Assembly: GCA_028583405.1 (NCBI GenBank)
Contig: CM053244.1
Location: 1,054,001 to 1,118,000, forward strand
DNA: 64,000 nucleotides
Direction: 5' to 3'
DNA from: Pogonophryne albipinna
Lineage: Eukaryota > Chordata > Actinopteri > Perciformes > Artedidraconidae
In this document: positions 9,331 through 19,805 of the stretch, piece after piece
Numbering within the stretch: position 1 is the stretch's first letter
Layout of the letters: the number at the start of each line of letters is the position of its first letter
Made by a program: the position numbers and the translations under genes
Notes under the pieces: model-generated
Database searches by the model: none
What the model saw: the letters and a program-made list of their open reading frames with translations, nothing else
What the model was told of the DNA's origin: nothing

Positions 9331-9730
9331 TTAATGTTTATTATATTATATTTTGTATTTATTTGAGTGAATACATTATTCACAGTTTAATTTTTTTTTT
9401 AAATGTTATGTTTTGTGATAATTTTTTCTGCTGTACCGAAAACGTACCGAACCGAACCGTGACCTAAAAACCGAGGTACGTACCGAACCGAAATGTTTGT
9501 GAACCGTTACACCCCTAGTGATAAGGTCCCCTCTGTACTCCAAAACAAAATCTCCTTTGGAAAACTGACCAAGGGCAATTATACCACGTCCTGCAAGACA
9601 ATATATGACATTTTTAATGATGAGTCTGTGGACTATATGTAATTCCAAAATAAATGTGGAGATAAAAAGCGACTGACATTTACATGATTCGATTATTACG
9701 GTTACAAAACATCACAGCATTTCACTATCA

Positions 9731-10287
9731 GCTACAGGTTAGTTTAGCCTGATCGATCCGATTCCATTCAGAAAGCACGCATTTTAAAAGGTTTTTCGCC
9801 TGCCGTCTTGTCTGCACACTAGTCAAAGCATTAATTCATGGTTTTTACTAACCGGTATCAGTATGTAGTTACTTCGGCATCACTTTGAAACATGTATTAC
9901 AATTAAATCACGGTAACATGGAGATAAGCCCCTTAAAAACCATGAATGCATGTTTTTTTCGCATCGCTCTAATCGCTCGAGTTTCACTGTGGCTGTCAGC
10001 TGTGTTTACTCCTGTCATTCAAACAAGACACGAGACAAGGGGGCGTAGTTGTAGTTGGTATCTCCTATGGGAGATACCAACTACAACAAAATGAACATAT
10101 TTGACCGTGATTTAATTGTAATACACGTTTCAAAATGATGCCGAAGTAACTACATACTGATACCGGTTAGTAAAAACCATGAATTAATGCTTTGACAAGT
10201 CTGCAGACAGACGGCAGGCGAAGAACCTTTTAAAATGCGTGTTTTCTGAATGGAGATCGGATCGATCAGACTAAACTAACCTGTAGC
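9731..10287. mobile_element. Foldback MITE with ~195-bp inverted arms
   Basis: Left arm from gctacaggttagttta... and right arm ending ...taaactaacctgtagc are inverted copies over about 195 bp, covering the cggtatcagtatgtagttac and gaattaatgctttgac blocks. A second small palindrome around the centre (ggtatctcctatgggagatacc, 10056-10079) sits in the loop. The element lies in the first coding intron of the SET-recombinase locus. No clear target duplication was found, so the superfamily is open. Confidence 0.8.
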
Positions 10288-10590
10288 GGCTCCGTCCAAA
10301 CTCACAACAACATGATACAGACATAAATAAAGCAGCGACTGTATTCCCCATGACACAGACAGTCTGTGGTTTGTACATGTTTAACTTTTGTCCAGTTTCT
10401 GAACAGATATGAGGAGCTGTGAGCTCTGAGTGTGTGCTAACGGCTGATGTGTTGGGACATGTTGCGCTGTCTGGTGCTGTGACGTTTTGTGAAATGCTGT
10501 AGTGTTTTGTGAAATGCTGTGGTGTCTTGAACTTCAGGGCCATCGTAGATTATGTTATAATGATGAACACCTTATGTAAAATCCTCTTAC

Positions 10591-10699
10591 CTTTCACTGC
10601 ATTGATGTATTTCAGATCTAATTTATTGGTGTTATCAGTCCTTGATTGGATAGTCTTTTGGGCATCCTTAAGGGGACTGACCCTTGGTGGCATTTCCAA
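10591..10699 (-). CDS. First coding exon of the SET-recombinase gene
   Basis: Acceptor tttctctgcag and donor GTGAAAG/gtaaga bound a 109-nt exon. The frame contains Met at 10691-10693 followed by PPRVSPLKDAQKTIQSRTDN and ends ...YINAVKG. The last Gly is completed by the next exon, which begins GRGII, giving the KGRG start of the SET domain. The Met shown is the first in frame after the acceptor and is taken as the start, but an upstream coding exon cannot be excluded. Confidence 0.6.
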
Positions 10700-11312
10700 C
10701 TGCAGAGAAAGGTAGCAAAAATTAGATGGCTTTTTTCTTTAATTCTTGTTCATCACTCCAAACTGTGCTAGCTGCTAAATCATATCACACACCTAAGCAC
10801 CATGCAAATACACTTGAACAGCTAGCCTATGCCCAGACTCTCTCACAACTTTACATCACAAACCATCACTTTAATTTTAGCATGATATTTGATCATTTGA
10901 ATGAATCAAGCCTGAGCCCTGAAGAAAATAAATCTGCTTGAGTAAATACGATTTGGAATCATAGTGTAGCATAGCATGCGTGGTGGGGGAGGGGCAGAGA
11001 CATGTGCGTCAGTATTTTTGCTAGCAGTCTGAAGGCAGTTGTAAACCAAATTAATGAACTTTTATAGTCTAAATAATGAATTGTATTACACTGGCTAAAT
11101 ATATTGTTACTTACAATAAATATATAGAGCCATTCCTTTAGAAAACGTGATGAAAACCAGCGTGGACTTGAAATGCTAACTGTGACATGTCCACGTGTGG
11201 CATGGAACGTACCATTTTAACGTTTACAACTTAATTTTAAATATAGTTTATAATTGATAAATAATGCCTGATATCATATGAAACTAGTATGGTAATTAAA
11301 CGTCATACTTAC

Positions 11313-11400
11313 TGAACACACAGCTCGCTCAACTCCTTTAAATGCAGTCTGTCCTCATTAGCGCTTCAACTATCTGCACGTCTGGACGCAGCGTGCAGTC
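11313..11400 (-). other. Possible 5' untranslated exon and promoter side
   Basis: A consensus donor (GTGTTCA/gtaagtatg) lies at 11307-11312 on the minus strand, downstream of a moderately CpG-rich stretch at about 11330-11410. This would suit a first noncoding exon spliced to the acceptor at 10700. No TATA box or transcription evidence is visible, and the 5' limit is a guess. Confidence 0.25.
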
Positions 11401-11577
11401 AAGCTAGGTGGGAGGAATCTGAGTTAACTTCCTGTGCACTTTCAAGTTAAAACCGGAAACCACATTTACACACAGGGACCTTTGCTTTTTTCAGTGTAAA
11501 ATTCATACCAGGGTACAGACTAGGGGGCCTGCGAGTGGAGGTTGATATGTGAAGCTCATTAGCTAGTCAACATGTAT

Positions 11578-11678
11578 CTAGCAAATGTTTAGCAAAATAT
11601 TAGAAGTGAGGCTACTAGACTAACGTTAGGTCTACTGTAATAGCCTCACTTTTAATATTTTGCAAAACATTAGCTAGC
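11578..11678. repeat. Short inverted repeat (~37-bp arms)
   Basis: The arm ctagcaaatgtttagcaaaa... at 11578-11614 is repeated inverted at 11641-11678 with a few mismatches, leaving a 26-bp loop. It could be a small MITE core or a chance foldback. Flanking duplications are not apparent. Confidence 0.6.
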
Positions 11679-11689
11679 ACTAGTGTTTT

Positions 11690-12415
11690 ACAGTTGCTAG
11701 CAGATTATTGGGATTTTATGCTAGATAGACAGGCATTGTTTTGATATAATAAATTAAGCATTATTGTTAGTTAAGCATGTCAGCCTGCAGCCCCACTTCT
11801 TGTCTCTCTCTAACTCATTGTAGATGGCTGCACTAAAGAAAAGGGCACAGAGAGTAAACCAGTTCTAAGATGTTTAAAAGTTCATTAAACATAATATATG
11901 CTTAAATGCATTTCAAAGAAGTTGTGTTGGAGTTTGTGTTATTCTACATTTTGACACCAAGAGTCCTTGCGCTGCAGCCAGAAAAAGTTGTCCGCACTCT
12001 CGGGAGAATATCTCCGCAACGGAGCGAGCTTAAATGTCACGTTAAAGAGCAACTTGCAGGTTTTTTTTTTTACTACATTTCTGCTTAACCTTGCCTTAAA
12101 ATTACAATTAAAAAAGTTAATGCAGGATTTGATATGTTTTACAAGACATAAGGGCAGGAATTCAGAGGGAAAGGAGCCGTAGCTCTGCTACTAAAAACTG
12201 CTTTTTTTTTACGTCAAACGCGTCATATTACGTCACATGGGGGAGCAACTTTCTCGGACTCCTTCTCTGCTCAATCCGCGGTAGTAGTTTGTAGTTGGTT
12301 TGAGCGGTTGTGATTTAGTGAGCTGGTATTTTTTCGGTAATTTTACATTGCATTTCACCATTTGTAATCATGGTGAGCTGAGTTTGTGCAGGTTGCCCAC
12401 CTCACTATCCATTAG
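11690..12415. other. Noncoding stretch, no recognised feature
   Basis: Mixed AT-rich sequence with T-rich runs near 12060 and 12200. Open frames here are short and show no family resemblance. The right edge meets the 3' end of the L2-like LINE. Confidence 0.4.
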
Positions 12416-14195
12416 ACCAATACTATCGCCAGGTAGGTTCACACATACGAGGAATTTGACTTGATGTCGTGGTGCAGACATCAAATATAAAACAAAGAAT
12501 CTCCATATAAAACAAAAATCTAATATAAACCGTATAGTACAGTAATTTACAGAGAAATAGATTGCAATTATAGAATGAATTATAGAAAATAAACTATGAA
12601 ATATGAAATAAAAATATGTGCAGTAAGCAGTATTTGAACATTGTGTGCATTCATGTAATGCATAGAGTCTGCGTTGTGGCTGAGGTAAAGTGTCAGTGGG
12701 GGGGCCGGGCCTTGTTTAAGAGGCCGGTAGCGGAGGGGAAGAAACTGTTCAGGTGGTTAGAGGTTCTGGTCCTGATGGAGCGCAGCCTCCTGCCAGAGGG
12801 GAGGGGGATGAACAGCTTGTATCCAGGGTGGGAGGGGTCGGCCACTATCTTCCCTGCCGCCTCAGGGTTCTGGAGGCGTGCAGGTCGTGGAGGGATTGCA
12901 GATTGCAGCCGATCACCCTCTCTGCAGAGCGGATGACACGCTGCAGCCGGCCCTTATCCTTGGCTGTGGCTGCAGCGTACCAGATGGTGATGGAGGAGGT
13001 GAGGATGGACTCCATGATGGAGGTGTAAAAGTTCACCATCATCGTCTTTGACAGCTTGAATTTCTTCAGCTGCCTCAGGAAGAACATCCTCTGCTGTGCT
13101 TTTTTGATGAGGGATGTTCTGCTCCCATTTGAGGTCTGATGATGGTGCCCAGGAAGCGGAATGACTCCGCAGCAGTTAGTGGGGAGTCACACAGAGTGAT
13201 GGCAATCACTCAATGGGCTGCGTTCTTCCTGAAGTCCACGACCATCTCCACTGTCTTGAGAGCATTGAGCTCCAGGTGGTTTTCCCCACACCAGGTCACC
13301 AGATGGTCCATCTCCCACCTGTAGGCAGACCCCCCCCCCCCCCCCCACCCCACCAGAGATGAGTCCGATGAGGGTGGTGTCGTCTGTGAACTTCAGGAGC
13401 TTGACAGACTGGTGACTGGAGGTGCAGCTGTTGGTATACAGGGAGAAGAGCAGAGGTGAAAGAACGCAGCATTGAGGGGAACCGGTGCTGATGGTCTAGG
13501 GGTCAGAGACGTGTTTCCCCAGCCTCACGTGCTGCTTCCTGTCAGACAGGAAGTCTGTGATCCACCTGTAGGTGGAGTTGGGCATGTGCAGCTGAGAGCT
13601 TGTCCTGCAGCAGAGCCGGGATGATGGTGTTGAAGGCGGAGCTGAAGACCACAAACAGGATCCTGGCGTAGGTTCCTGCTGTGTCCAGGTGCTGGAGGAG
13701 GAAGTGAAGGGATATGTTGACAGCGTCGTCCACAGATCTGTTAGCTCTGTAGGTGAACTGCAGGGGGTCCAGGAGGGGGTCTGTGATGGATTTTAGGTGG
13801 GACAGGACAAGGCGCTCAAAGGACTTCATAACCACAGAGGTTAGGGCGACGGGTCTGTCGTCGTTTAATCCTGTGATCCTTGTTTTCCTGGGAACCGGGA
13901 TGATGGTGGAGGTTTTGAAGCATGATGGGACATGGCATGTCTCCAGTGAGGTGTTGAAGATGTCTGTAAACACCAGAGACAGCTGAGCTTCAGGGTGGAG
14001 GGGGAGACATTATCAGGGCCAGCCGCTTTTCTGCTATTGAGTTTTCTAAAAAGTCTGTTTACATCCCTTTCATTGATTGAGAGAGAATTTGATGTGTCGC
14101 GGGAGGTCAGTGGTGTGGAAGAGTGGGACACTGAGACCCCATTTACAAAGGAACGTTTGCGTTTATGCACCGTATGCGTTTTCAAAAAAGTATTC
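12416..14195 (-). pseudogene. L2-like LINE reverse transcriptase, 5'-truncated and decayed
   Basis: Minus-strand fragments appear in the order expected of a non-LTR reverse transcriptase. They are NERDVNRLFRKLNSRKAAGP (about 14100-14030), [20 protein letters not shown] (about 13860), the FTDDTT box that replaces the usual F/YADD catalytic motif (about 13390), TVEMVVDFRKN (about 13240), MFFLRQLKKFKL (about 13080) and a C-terminal PSGRRLRSIRTRTSNHLNSF block (about 12790). The catalytic aspartates survive but frameshifts and stops separate the blocks and the endonuclease is missing. The order, and the last block typical of the L2/CR1 group, support the assignment. Its 3' tail (ggaatttgacttgatgtcgt region) ends at about 12416. 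Not functional. Confidence 0.85.
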
Positions 14196-14379
14196 TGTTC
14201 ACTTGCATTAACACTTGGTTAGCTGCCGATAGGTGGAAGTCTAGTACAGAATATCTGCCACTGATCATCTTATTTGGTTGATCACCACTGCAGGATTCTG
14301 TATTTCTGGTTGACGTACTGTTGACCGTCTACATATACAGCTTGCCTTGTAGGCTGCACGCTTTACAGTATATGTGTAT

Positions 14380-14510
14380 GGGAGGCTGTGGTGCAGTGGG
14401 ATAGTGCGCTGATCTTCGGATCATGATTTGGGGATTGCCCACAGTATTGAATGCATGTAAGTTGCTTCAGATGAAAGCGTCTAATAAGTGACATGTAATG
14501 TAATATGGAA
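14380..14510 (+). mobile_element. tRNA-derived SINE with L2-type tail
   Basis: The head (ggctgtggtgcagtgggata, then gcgctgatcttcggatc) looks like a tRNA A-box region, and the following gggattgccc is a decayed B box. The 3' part ends gttgcttcagatgaaagcgt then a simple tgtaatgtaat tail, the form shared by fish SINEs that borrow an L2 LINE 3' end. A short, single, degenerate copy. Confidence 0.65.
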
Positions 14511-14644
14511 TGTAAACAATACATTGTTTTCATTATAATACTGTCAGTACTGCACATCCCTCTGAATTCTGCACATTGCACATTGAAAATGCACATATTT
14601 TATTCCAATTATTCGATGTAAATATTTCTACCAAAAGTAAAAGT

Positions 14645-14735
14645 AGTCATTCAGAATCAGAATATTGCCAAGTAGGTTAACACAGACAAGGAATTTGTGT
14701 TGGTGTTATGGTGCATACATACACAATTAATAACT
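14645..14735 (-). mobile_element. LINE 3'-end fragment
   Basis: The sequence gccaagtaggttaacacaga and ggaatttgtgttggtgttat matches the 3' end of the L2-like LINE at 12416-12480 with several differences. It is therefore an independent, severely truncated insertion of the same or a sister family on the minus strand. Confidence 0.65.
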
Positions 14736-14744
14736 ATAATATAT

Positions 14745-14880
14745 AATTTGTTGCTAATACTTTTGTACTTTTACTTGAGCAACATTTGCAATGCAGTACT
14801 TTTACTTGTAACAGAGTATTTCTACACTCTGGTACTTCTACTTGTAGTACAAGATTTTGAGTACTTCTTCCTCCTCTGGT
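14745..14880. mobile_element. hAT-MITE-like fragment (acttttactt repeats)
   Basis: Repeated acttttacttg, gtacttctacttg and gagtacttctt motifs are typical of the common fish hAT MITE whose larger fragment is at 36972-37460. No ends are preserved. Confidence 0.5.
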
Positions 14881-16049
14881 AGCCATGCTAGGAGAGCTAA
14901 GCAGTTGAGCTAATCTAGTTAAACAATAACTTTTGCCAGGATAACCACTGTATCATGTGGAAGGTCTCATTGATAGTGGATTTCACTCTGCAGCACTTGT
15001 GGCGACGCAAACACTGACCCTTTTGCTTTGAGCCATTTGTGCCTTCCACATATGCTGCCAGTAAAATGCCTACACGGGAATGTCCAGATTATTGTCAAGA
15101 ATGACATAAATGTACCCTCCCAATGGCTAAATGGCAGTCTTTAATATATATATATATACACTTTATATGTATCATGAAGTCTATTTATTAATTCGATCGA
15201 TTAAAATATTGGAAATGCTTCTCATACGGAAATACTGCTATTTGTGATTTGATTGAGACTAATTAATCACACAACATGTATTTTATAAAATACATTTTAA
15301 TAGCTTGATAGTCCTAATAAATACACAAACTTAAACATAAGATATAAAGTACAAATGAATGGATTACTAAACTACAATGTGAATTAGTTACACTAGTAGT
15401 TATCAACTTGTTATTAAACAAACTATGACTATAACAAATAAATAAACAAGATAAGAATACTTACATTGCAGTTAGATTAGCTCCTTTTTCATTTCTCAGC
15501 TCTTTAGCTCGACACATGCATTAAAACCACTTTAACACAAAAAACGTCATATACTCCTACAATCCTTCCTATTGGGGACCAGGAAGTGGGTGGAGCTAAC
15601 CATATATGGAATATGTGTGTGTGAGGAGCGGACCTGCAATTGCTTGGTCCATCCTCTTGAGGCTCCACTGAGCACATGTTCACACACACACACCCACTGA
15701 AAAACATGCCATTTGGGACAAAGCTAAAAACTTCACAGGCACCTTTAGAATGAATCTTCCAAACATTTAAAATGGTTTCCCCTTTGGGGACCTACTTTTT
15801 TGTCCCCAAAGCGTCAGAGGTCCCCATGACGTGACTGTGTAAACAGATTGATGTCCCCATAAAGTAATGTTTACCAGAACACACACACACACACACACAC
15901 ACACTCCCTTGTGTCTGGACGCTGGCGTTGTGCCCCACACACACTCTTTAAATCTGCTCTGTTACTGTTCAAGTTTGTTTGTTTGTAAATGTTAAAAAAA
16001 AGGATGGAAAACATTTTCACATACATTTTGATACCTTACAATACATATT

Positions 16050-16093
<44 letters not shown>

Positions 16094-16206
16094 ATTCTCT
16101 GTTTACATCCTGCTGCTTTAAATCTGTTCATTGAAAAATGTGTTACTGTTCAGCTTCAAGTTGAAGGACTGTTTCCCATACATTATTTTATACTTTTATA
16201 TGTATA
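14881..16206. other. Noncoding, with (CA)n tracts and a gtcccca-rich repeat
   Basis: No exon seen. A block at 15770-15875 with repeated gtccccaaag/tccccat motifs resembles a dispersed fish repeat often next to (CA)n, and a (CA)n tract follows at 15877-15903. A second (CA)n tract is at 16050-16091, and a (TA)n tract lies near 15140. Confidence 0.5.
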
Positions 16207-16309
16207 GAGTGACGCGTCCTTAAACCCGGAAGTAAGCTGTGCATGGGTTCCATCGACAAAAAAGCAATGCAATTTCTCCATAGGATTTTGGAAAATAGCT
16301 CCAAATAAG

Positions 16310-16438
16310 ATTTTGTTCAGTCGGATAATGTTTACCCTACTTTTATAATTTTCTAATCATAAATCTATCGATTTGATTTATGATTCGAAAATTATAAAAG
16401 TAGGATAGACATGTGGATATTATCCGACTGAACAAAAC
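16310..16438. repeat. Near-perfect hairpin
   Basis: gttttgttcagtcggataat... is repeated inverted as ...attatccgactgaacaaaac, with further pairing through the tacttttataattttc segments to a small loop at about 16368. One arm carries a few extra bases (tagacatgtgg region). Confidence 0.85.
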
Positions 16439-16454
16439 GTGATCCGTCTCTTAA

Positions 16455-18503
16455 CCTCTTAAGCCCGAGGGTCCCCCCAGGGGACCCCTCCCACCGTTTT
16501 TTTATGAGACTATGTCTCAGGGCTTCTTAACATTTATGAAACTATTAATGTTCCATACCCTTTTAACGCTAAGAAACTCAGCTAACTGACAATGTGAACC
16601 ATTTTTAGCTAAAAGAAACACAAGAGTAATACCAAGCCTTTGAATTAGCATGGAGCGAAAAAATGCTAAGTAATGCTAACGGAATTTGCACAGCACTCAC
16701 GGTAGAAATGCCCTTATTACTTATCGTAACTGCACAAACAAGATATACGATTTATAGCCGAGACTCCACAGATTCCACACATGTAATATCATCACTGTAG
16801 GACCCCGAATTGCGGAGCTATCAGCCAGAAAAGAGAAAGTAAACAACATCCGGTTTCAAAAATATTACAATCATTTCGTCTTACCTTTTTTGATTTGTGA
16901 TCAAAAGTTGTGTTCACCGGAATAAAAACGCCGCTCAAGGTTAATCCAATGTCTTTGTGTCACGTAGAAATTTTGACTGATAATCCTTCATCATATTTAT
17001 GGCAATATACTGGGTATAAAGTTTCGCCGTCCAGGCGTGCACTTTTAGATATGCTTTGTCCGTTTCTCTATTACGTCCGCTATGGTAATATTTACGTTGA
17101 TTTGGGAACTGCCCATCGATTCTATTGGTTCTGATGGTTAAGAAAAAGGTGTAAATCACACGAATCGACCAATGGGTTCCAGAGATATGGTCCTGCGTAA
17201 AGTATAAAGAATGCCAGCCAGTTTACGTACATTACGCAGCTGACTTCATTTATTGTTTACTAGGTAACAACAGGCATTACAACAGGACACAGAGCGCACG
17301 GAGCGCACGGAGGACAGAGCGGACAGCAGATAACGGAATTGCAGTTTTATTGCTTATAGATTATCAGAACATTTCAAAGGGGACACAGCCACATTGGATA
17401 TTAACCTATGGATTAACTACATCATCGTTTTTATCGTTTTAATGCCATTGAAGACCAGTTTAGACCAGACAAAGAGGAAGGTAAGCCATTAGCCTAGCGC
17501 ATGCTAGTACCTAGCGCCACTTGTTTTGATGTACGTTTTTGTTGATAACGTCGCAAGTTTGTATCTTTCAGTGTTGAGGTGGGCACCGTTAGATTCTGTG
17601 TCTTTACGATCAAAAACGATGTGTTGGATGTGCAGCTAGGATAAGTAATAAGGGAGCTAGGATAAGTAATAAGGGAGCTAGGAGTGATTTTCGGTGCAGT
17701 AATAGGTTAGCATTTTTCGCTCGGGGCTAATTCAGATGCTCACTGTTAGCATTGTGTTTTTTTTGAAAAAATAAATGAAAAAGATCAGTTAAATGAGTTT
17801 TTCCCCGTTATATGGATATAAAATATTCATAGTTTATTAAATAGTAAGGTTCCTTAGACGTTGTTTCCTGCAAATGACGCGATTTCGGTCCGTGGGGCCT
17901 ATAAGTGCTATATAAATAAACTTGCCTTGCCTAAGAGGATAACAGATTATGTTCTTATATTTTATTTTTATTTTTTATTTTTTTCACAACAGTTTTATTT
18001 GGATGGAATGAATACCTATAGTGAAAATTCAAAGTAATAAAATGATTTTTACAGTGAAAAAGTTCAAATGGAACTGATGGTTCCCAAATTACCCAGAGGT
18101 GAGTCCGCCTGGACTTTATTTTTCTAAACTTCTCTAAAAAGGTCAAATTTAACTTGTTTTGCATCAATCTTGATACAGGGTACTTATTATATGTTATAGT
18201 TTGGATTCCTAAAGCTTTTAGTCTACTAACCCATCATTCAAGGGTGGTTTTTACTATAAGTAATGGGTATTTTTTAGGCGGACATTAGAATTTACATGTT
18301 TTTACTATGTTCCATCTGAATTTACTTTAAAATAAAAACATCTATATTGATTCTGACACTTCTACATCCAACTCACAGATGTAACCTTGCTTTGAGAGAA
18401 AAGATGATTAATTTACCCCTTTTAGAAGTGAAGATATAGTCTTTGTTGTGTTAGTGGCATTTTCGAGCCTGAAACCTGAAAAACAGGCTCAGGGCTTAAG
18501 AGG
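16455..18503. mobile_element. TTAA-flanked (piggyBac-like) non-autonomous element
   Basis: Terminal repeats cctcttaagccc / gggcttaagagg are perfect over 12 bp and flanked by TTAA (16451-16454 and 18504-18507). Inside is a short reading frame at 17442-17480 (ATGCCATTGAAG..., then AAGAGGAAG/gtaagc) that resembles a transposase first exon with a donor site, but no catalytic domain follows. Right-end sequence recurs, inverted, at 62215-62570. Internal sequence at 16620-16790 recurs at 19340-19480. Confidence 0.8.
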
Positions 18504-18635
18504 TTAAATGTGTGTCAACCACAGACCTTATTTGGAGCTATTTTCCAAAATCCTATGGAGAAATTGCATTGCGTTTTGTCAAAGGAACCGGAAGGAGTTT
18601 ACTTCCGGGATTTAGGACTCGTCACTGTGGCACTC

Positions 18636-19490
18636 TATTGTGTGTTTATGGTCCATGTAGTAAATTAAGAATTAGAACCTTTCCTGGTAAAAAAAAATAA
18701 TCTGGATATTTGTCAAGGCCTTAGCACTGTTTAATTTATTTTGTATTAAAAAGTTAGTTATTTGCTATAATTTATATATATTGTTTGGTAAAGTGTGTGT
18801 CACTTAATAAAACAGTAATTTGCATTTAAATTGTCAGTGTTAAAGTGCTTTTTAATGTTTACTCAAAATGTTAATTTAGGGATTTTGAGTTAGTTACCTA
18901 AACATTTCAATGTAATCGGTTTCAACAAACGTTTTAAGTATTCGACATTCTGTTTTGAGTACTACTCAATTGACATTTTTTATTCATATTGGGGTTTAGA
19001 GATAATACAAATATTTCAGTTAAATCTACCTGATTTTCATATCTACTGTGCTAACAAAATAGCTAGTTGAAGAGATGTTAGAAATGTTTAAGTTAAAGAT
19101 ACTTGATCTTTATATGTACAGTGTTAACACAAATTCTTAGTTTAAATAACTTAATATATCCATGTTTCTTTAACTTAAAACAATATGTTTGTGTCACTTA
19201 AAAATTACTAGTAAATAGAACTCAATTGATAAGATTATACTTTAACTTAAAAACATTTAAGTTAAGGTACTCAAACATTTTGATGTAATCGGTTTCAACA
19301 AAATGTTTGAGTTCTATTAACTTGTCGGGTTTTACAGTGTAATACCAAGCCTCTGAATTAGCCCTGAGCGAAAAAATGCTAACGCACTTAGCACAGAACT
19401 CACAGTAGAAAGACCTTATTACTTATCGGAGCTGCACAAACAAGAAAGCTTTCACATGAAAGCTGAGATTCCACAGATTCCAGAGGTATA
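18636..19490. other. AT-rich noncoding with paired 45-bp direct repeats
   Basis: Two direct copies of a segment centred on gatgtaatcggtttcaacaaa occur near 18905-18945 and 19273-19315, the second within a partly palindromic context (caaacatttt...aaaatgtttg). They may be ends of a small unrecognised element ending ttttacagtgtaa at about 19340. Part of the TTAA-element interior (taataccaagcctctgaatta) follows directly at 19340-19480. No coding signal. Confidence 0.5.
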
Positions 19491-19801
19491 AATATCATCT
19501 GCCACTTCCTTACAGAGCCCCTCCTCCTCCAACACACACAAACGTGCACATGACCAATGAGGGCACGAGATACGTTTGTGCACAGATGGAAGGCTGACAG
19601 GCAGGTAGGCCATCCAGTTACTTTAGCCGGGCCGGCTAAAATGATTGGTCGTGCTTATTACAGTGCCACGGCTTCCACAGATGACATTTTTTTATGTATT
19701 TATTGTCAAAGCATTTAATGTATTCATTGCTATCGGGATGTTAAGAGCATTCCATGGAATATAACAAAAAGTGTTCCTGAAATAAATGACATACCCCACC
19801 T
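19491..19801 (-). mobile_element. Second copy of the 8181-type TTAA MITE (one end)
   Basis: The reverse complement matches the left part of the MITE at 8181-9330: the aggtgggg terminus next to TTAA at 19802-19805, then the tattccatggaatgctctta block, the ggccggctaa palindrome and the tctgtaaggaagt block. The other end is missing or rearranged into repeat sequence shared with 16620-16790. Confidence 0.75.
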
Positions 19802-19805
19802 TTAA

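Larger units (their letters stand above)
7162..9517 (+). mobile_element. hAT element inserted in the SET exon
   Basis: Terminal inverted repeats taggggtgtaacggt... match at both ends, flanked by the 8-bp duplication gtgataag (7154-7161 and 9518-9525), the hallmark of the hAT superfamily. Inside are the start (7440-7700) and end (about 7770-7911) of a BED-finger transposase with the catalytic middle missing, so the copy is non-autonomous. A TTAA-flanked MITE occupies 8181-9330. Confidence 0.95.
7091..9590 (-). pseudogene. SET-domain exon split by a hAT transposon
   Basis: Right part 9526-9590 follows acceptor tattgtcttgcag and encodes GRGIIALGQFSKGDFVLEYR then GDL, the conserved start of a SET domain (compare the KGRGV...F.KGDFVVEY...GDLI pattern of KMT5A). 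Left part 7091-7161 ends with donor ACATGGAG/gtaaga and encodes the segment leading into the next exon (WSIDASRED). A 2356-bp hAT with an 8-bp duplication (gtgataag) lies between them. Removing the insertion and one duplication gives a 136-nt exon in phase with both neighbours, so the exon was intact when the transposon arrived. The middle of the SET domain is shorter than in KMT5A. Confidence 0.8.
1165..11400 (-). pseudogene. SET methyltransferase / tyrosine recombinase fusion locus (disrupted)
   Basis: Whole-locus entry. Exons in transcript order are 11313-11400 (possible noncoding), 10591-10699, 9526-9590 joined to 7091-7161, 6684-6877, 5919-6020, 5200-5301, 4492-4593, 4059-4133, 1841-3927, 1674-1754 and 1165-1356. 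Every internal boundary has a GT/AG pair, and codon phase carries across each junction apart from the local lesions. The N-terminal part is a KMT5A/SETD8-like SET domain; the C-terminal part has two zinc-finger-like motifs and a tyrosine recombinase domain. Known families: KMT5A monomethylates histone H4 Lys20, and tyrosine recombinases (Crypton, DIRS, phage integrase fold) cut and rejoin DNA. Inference: a recombinase of transposon origin has been joined to a chromatin enzyme. Lesions are a hAT insertion in the second coding exon, an indel in an A8 run (6738-6745), a frameshift near 3277-3300 and a Cys-to-Trp change in zinc finger 1. Intact paralogues may exist elsewhere; this copy looks inactive unless some lesions are assembly errors. 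Confidence 0.75.
16207..18635. mobile_element. TA-flanked inverted-repeat element
   Basis: The termini gagtgacgcgtccttaaacc... and (inverted) gagtgccacagtgacgagtc... are followed by about 60 bp of strong inverted similarity (gcaatttctccataggattttgg and neighbours), flanked by TA on both sides. TA duplication suggests a Tc1/mariner-type MITE. A near-perfect hairpin (16310-16438, arms of about 55 bp) lies inside its left part. A TTAA-flanked element interrupts it at 16455-18503. A relative of this element forms the outer shell at 45835-58154. Confidence 0.75.

Noticed and set aside
12616..13028. Plus-strand frames of 91-106 codons
   Set aside because: Antisense of the L2-like reverse transcriptase, whose minus-strand motifs are clear.
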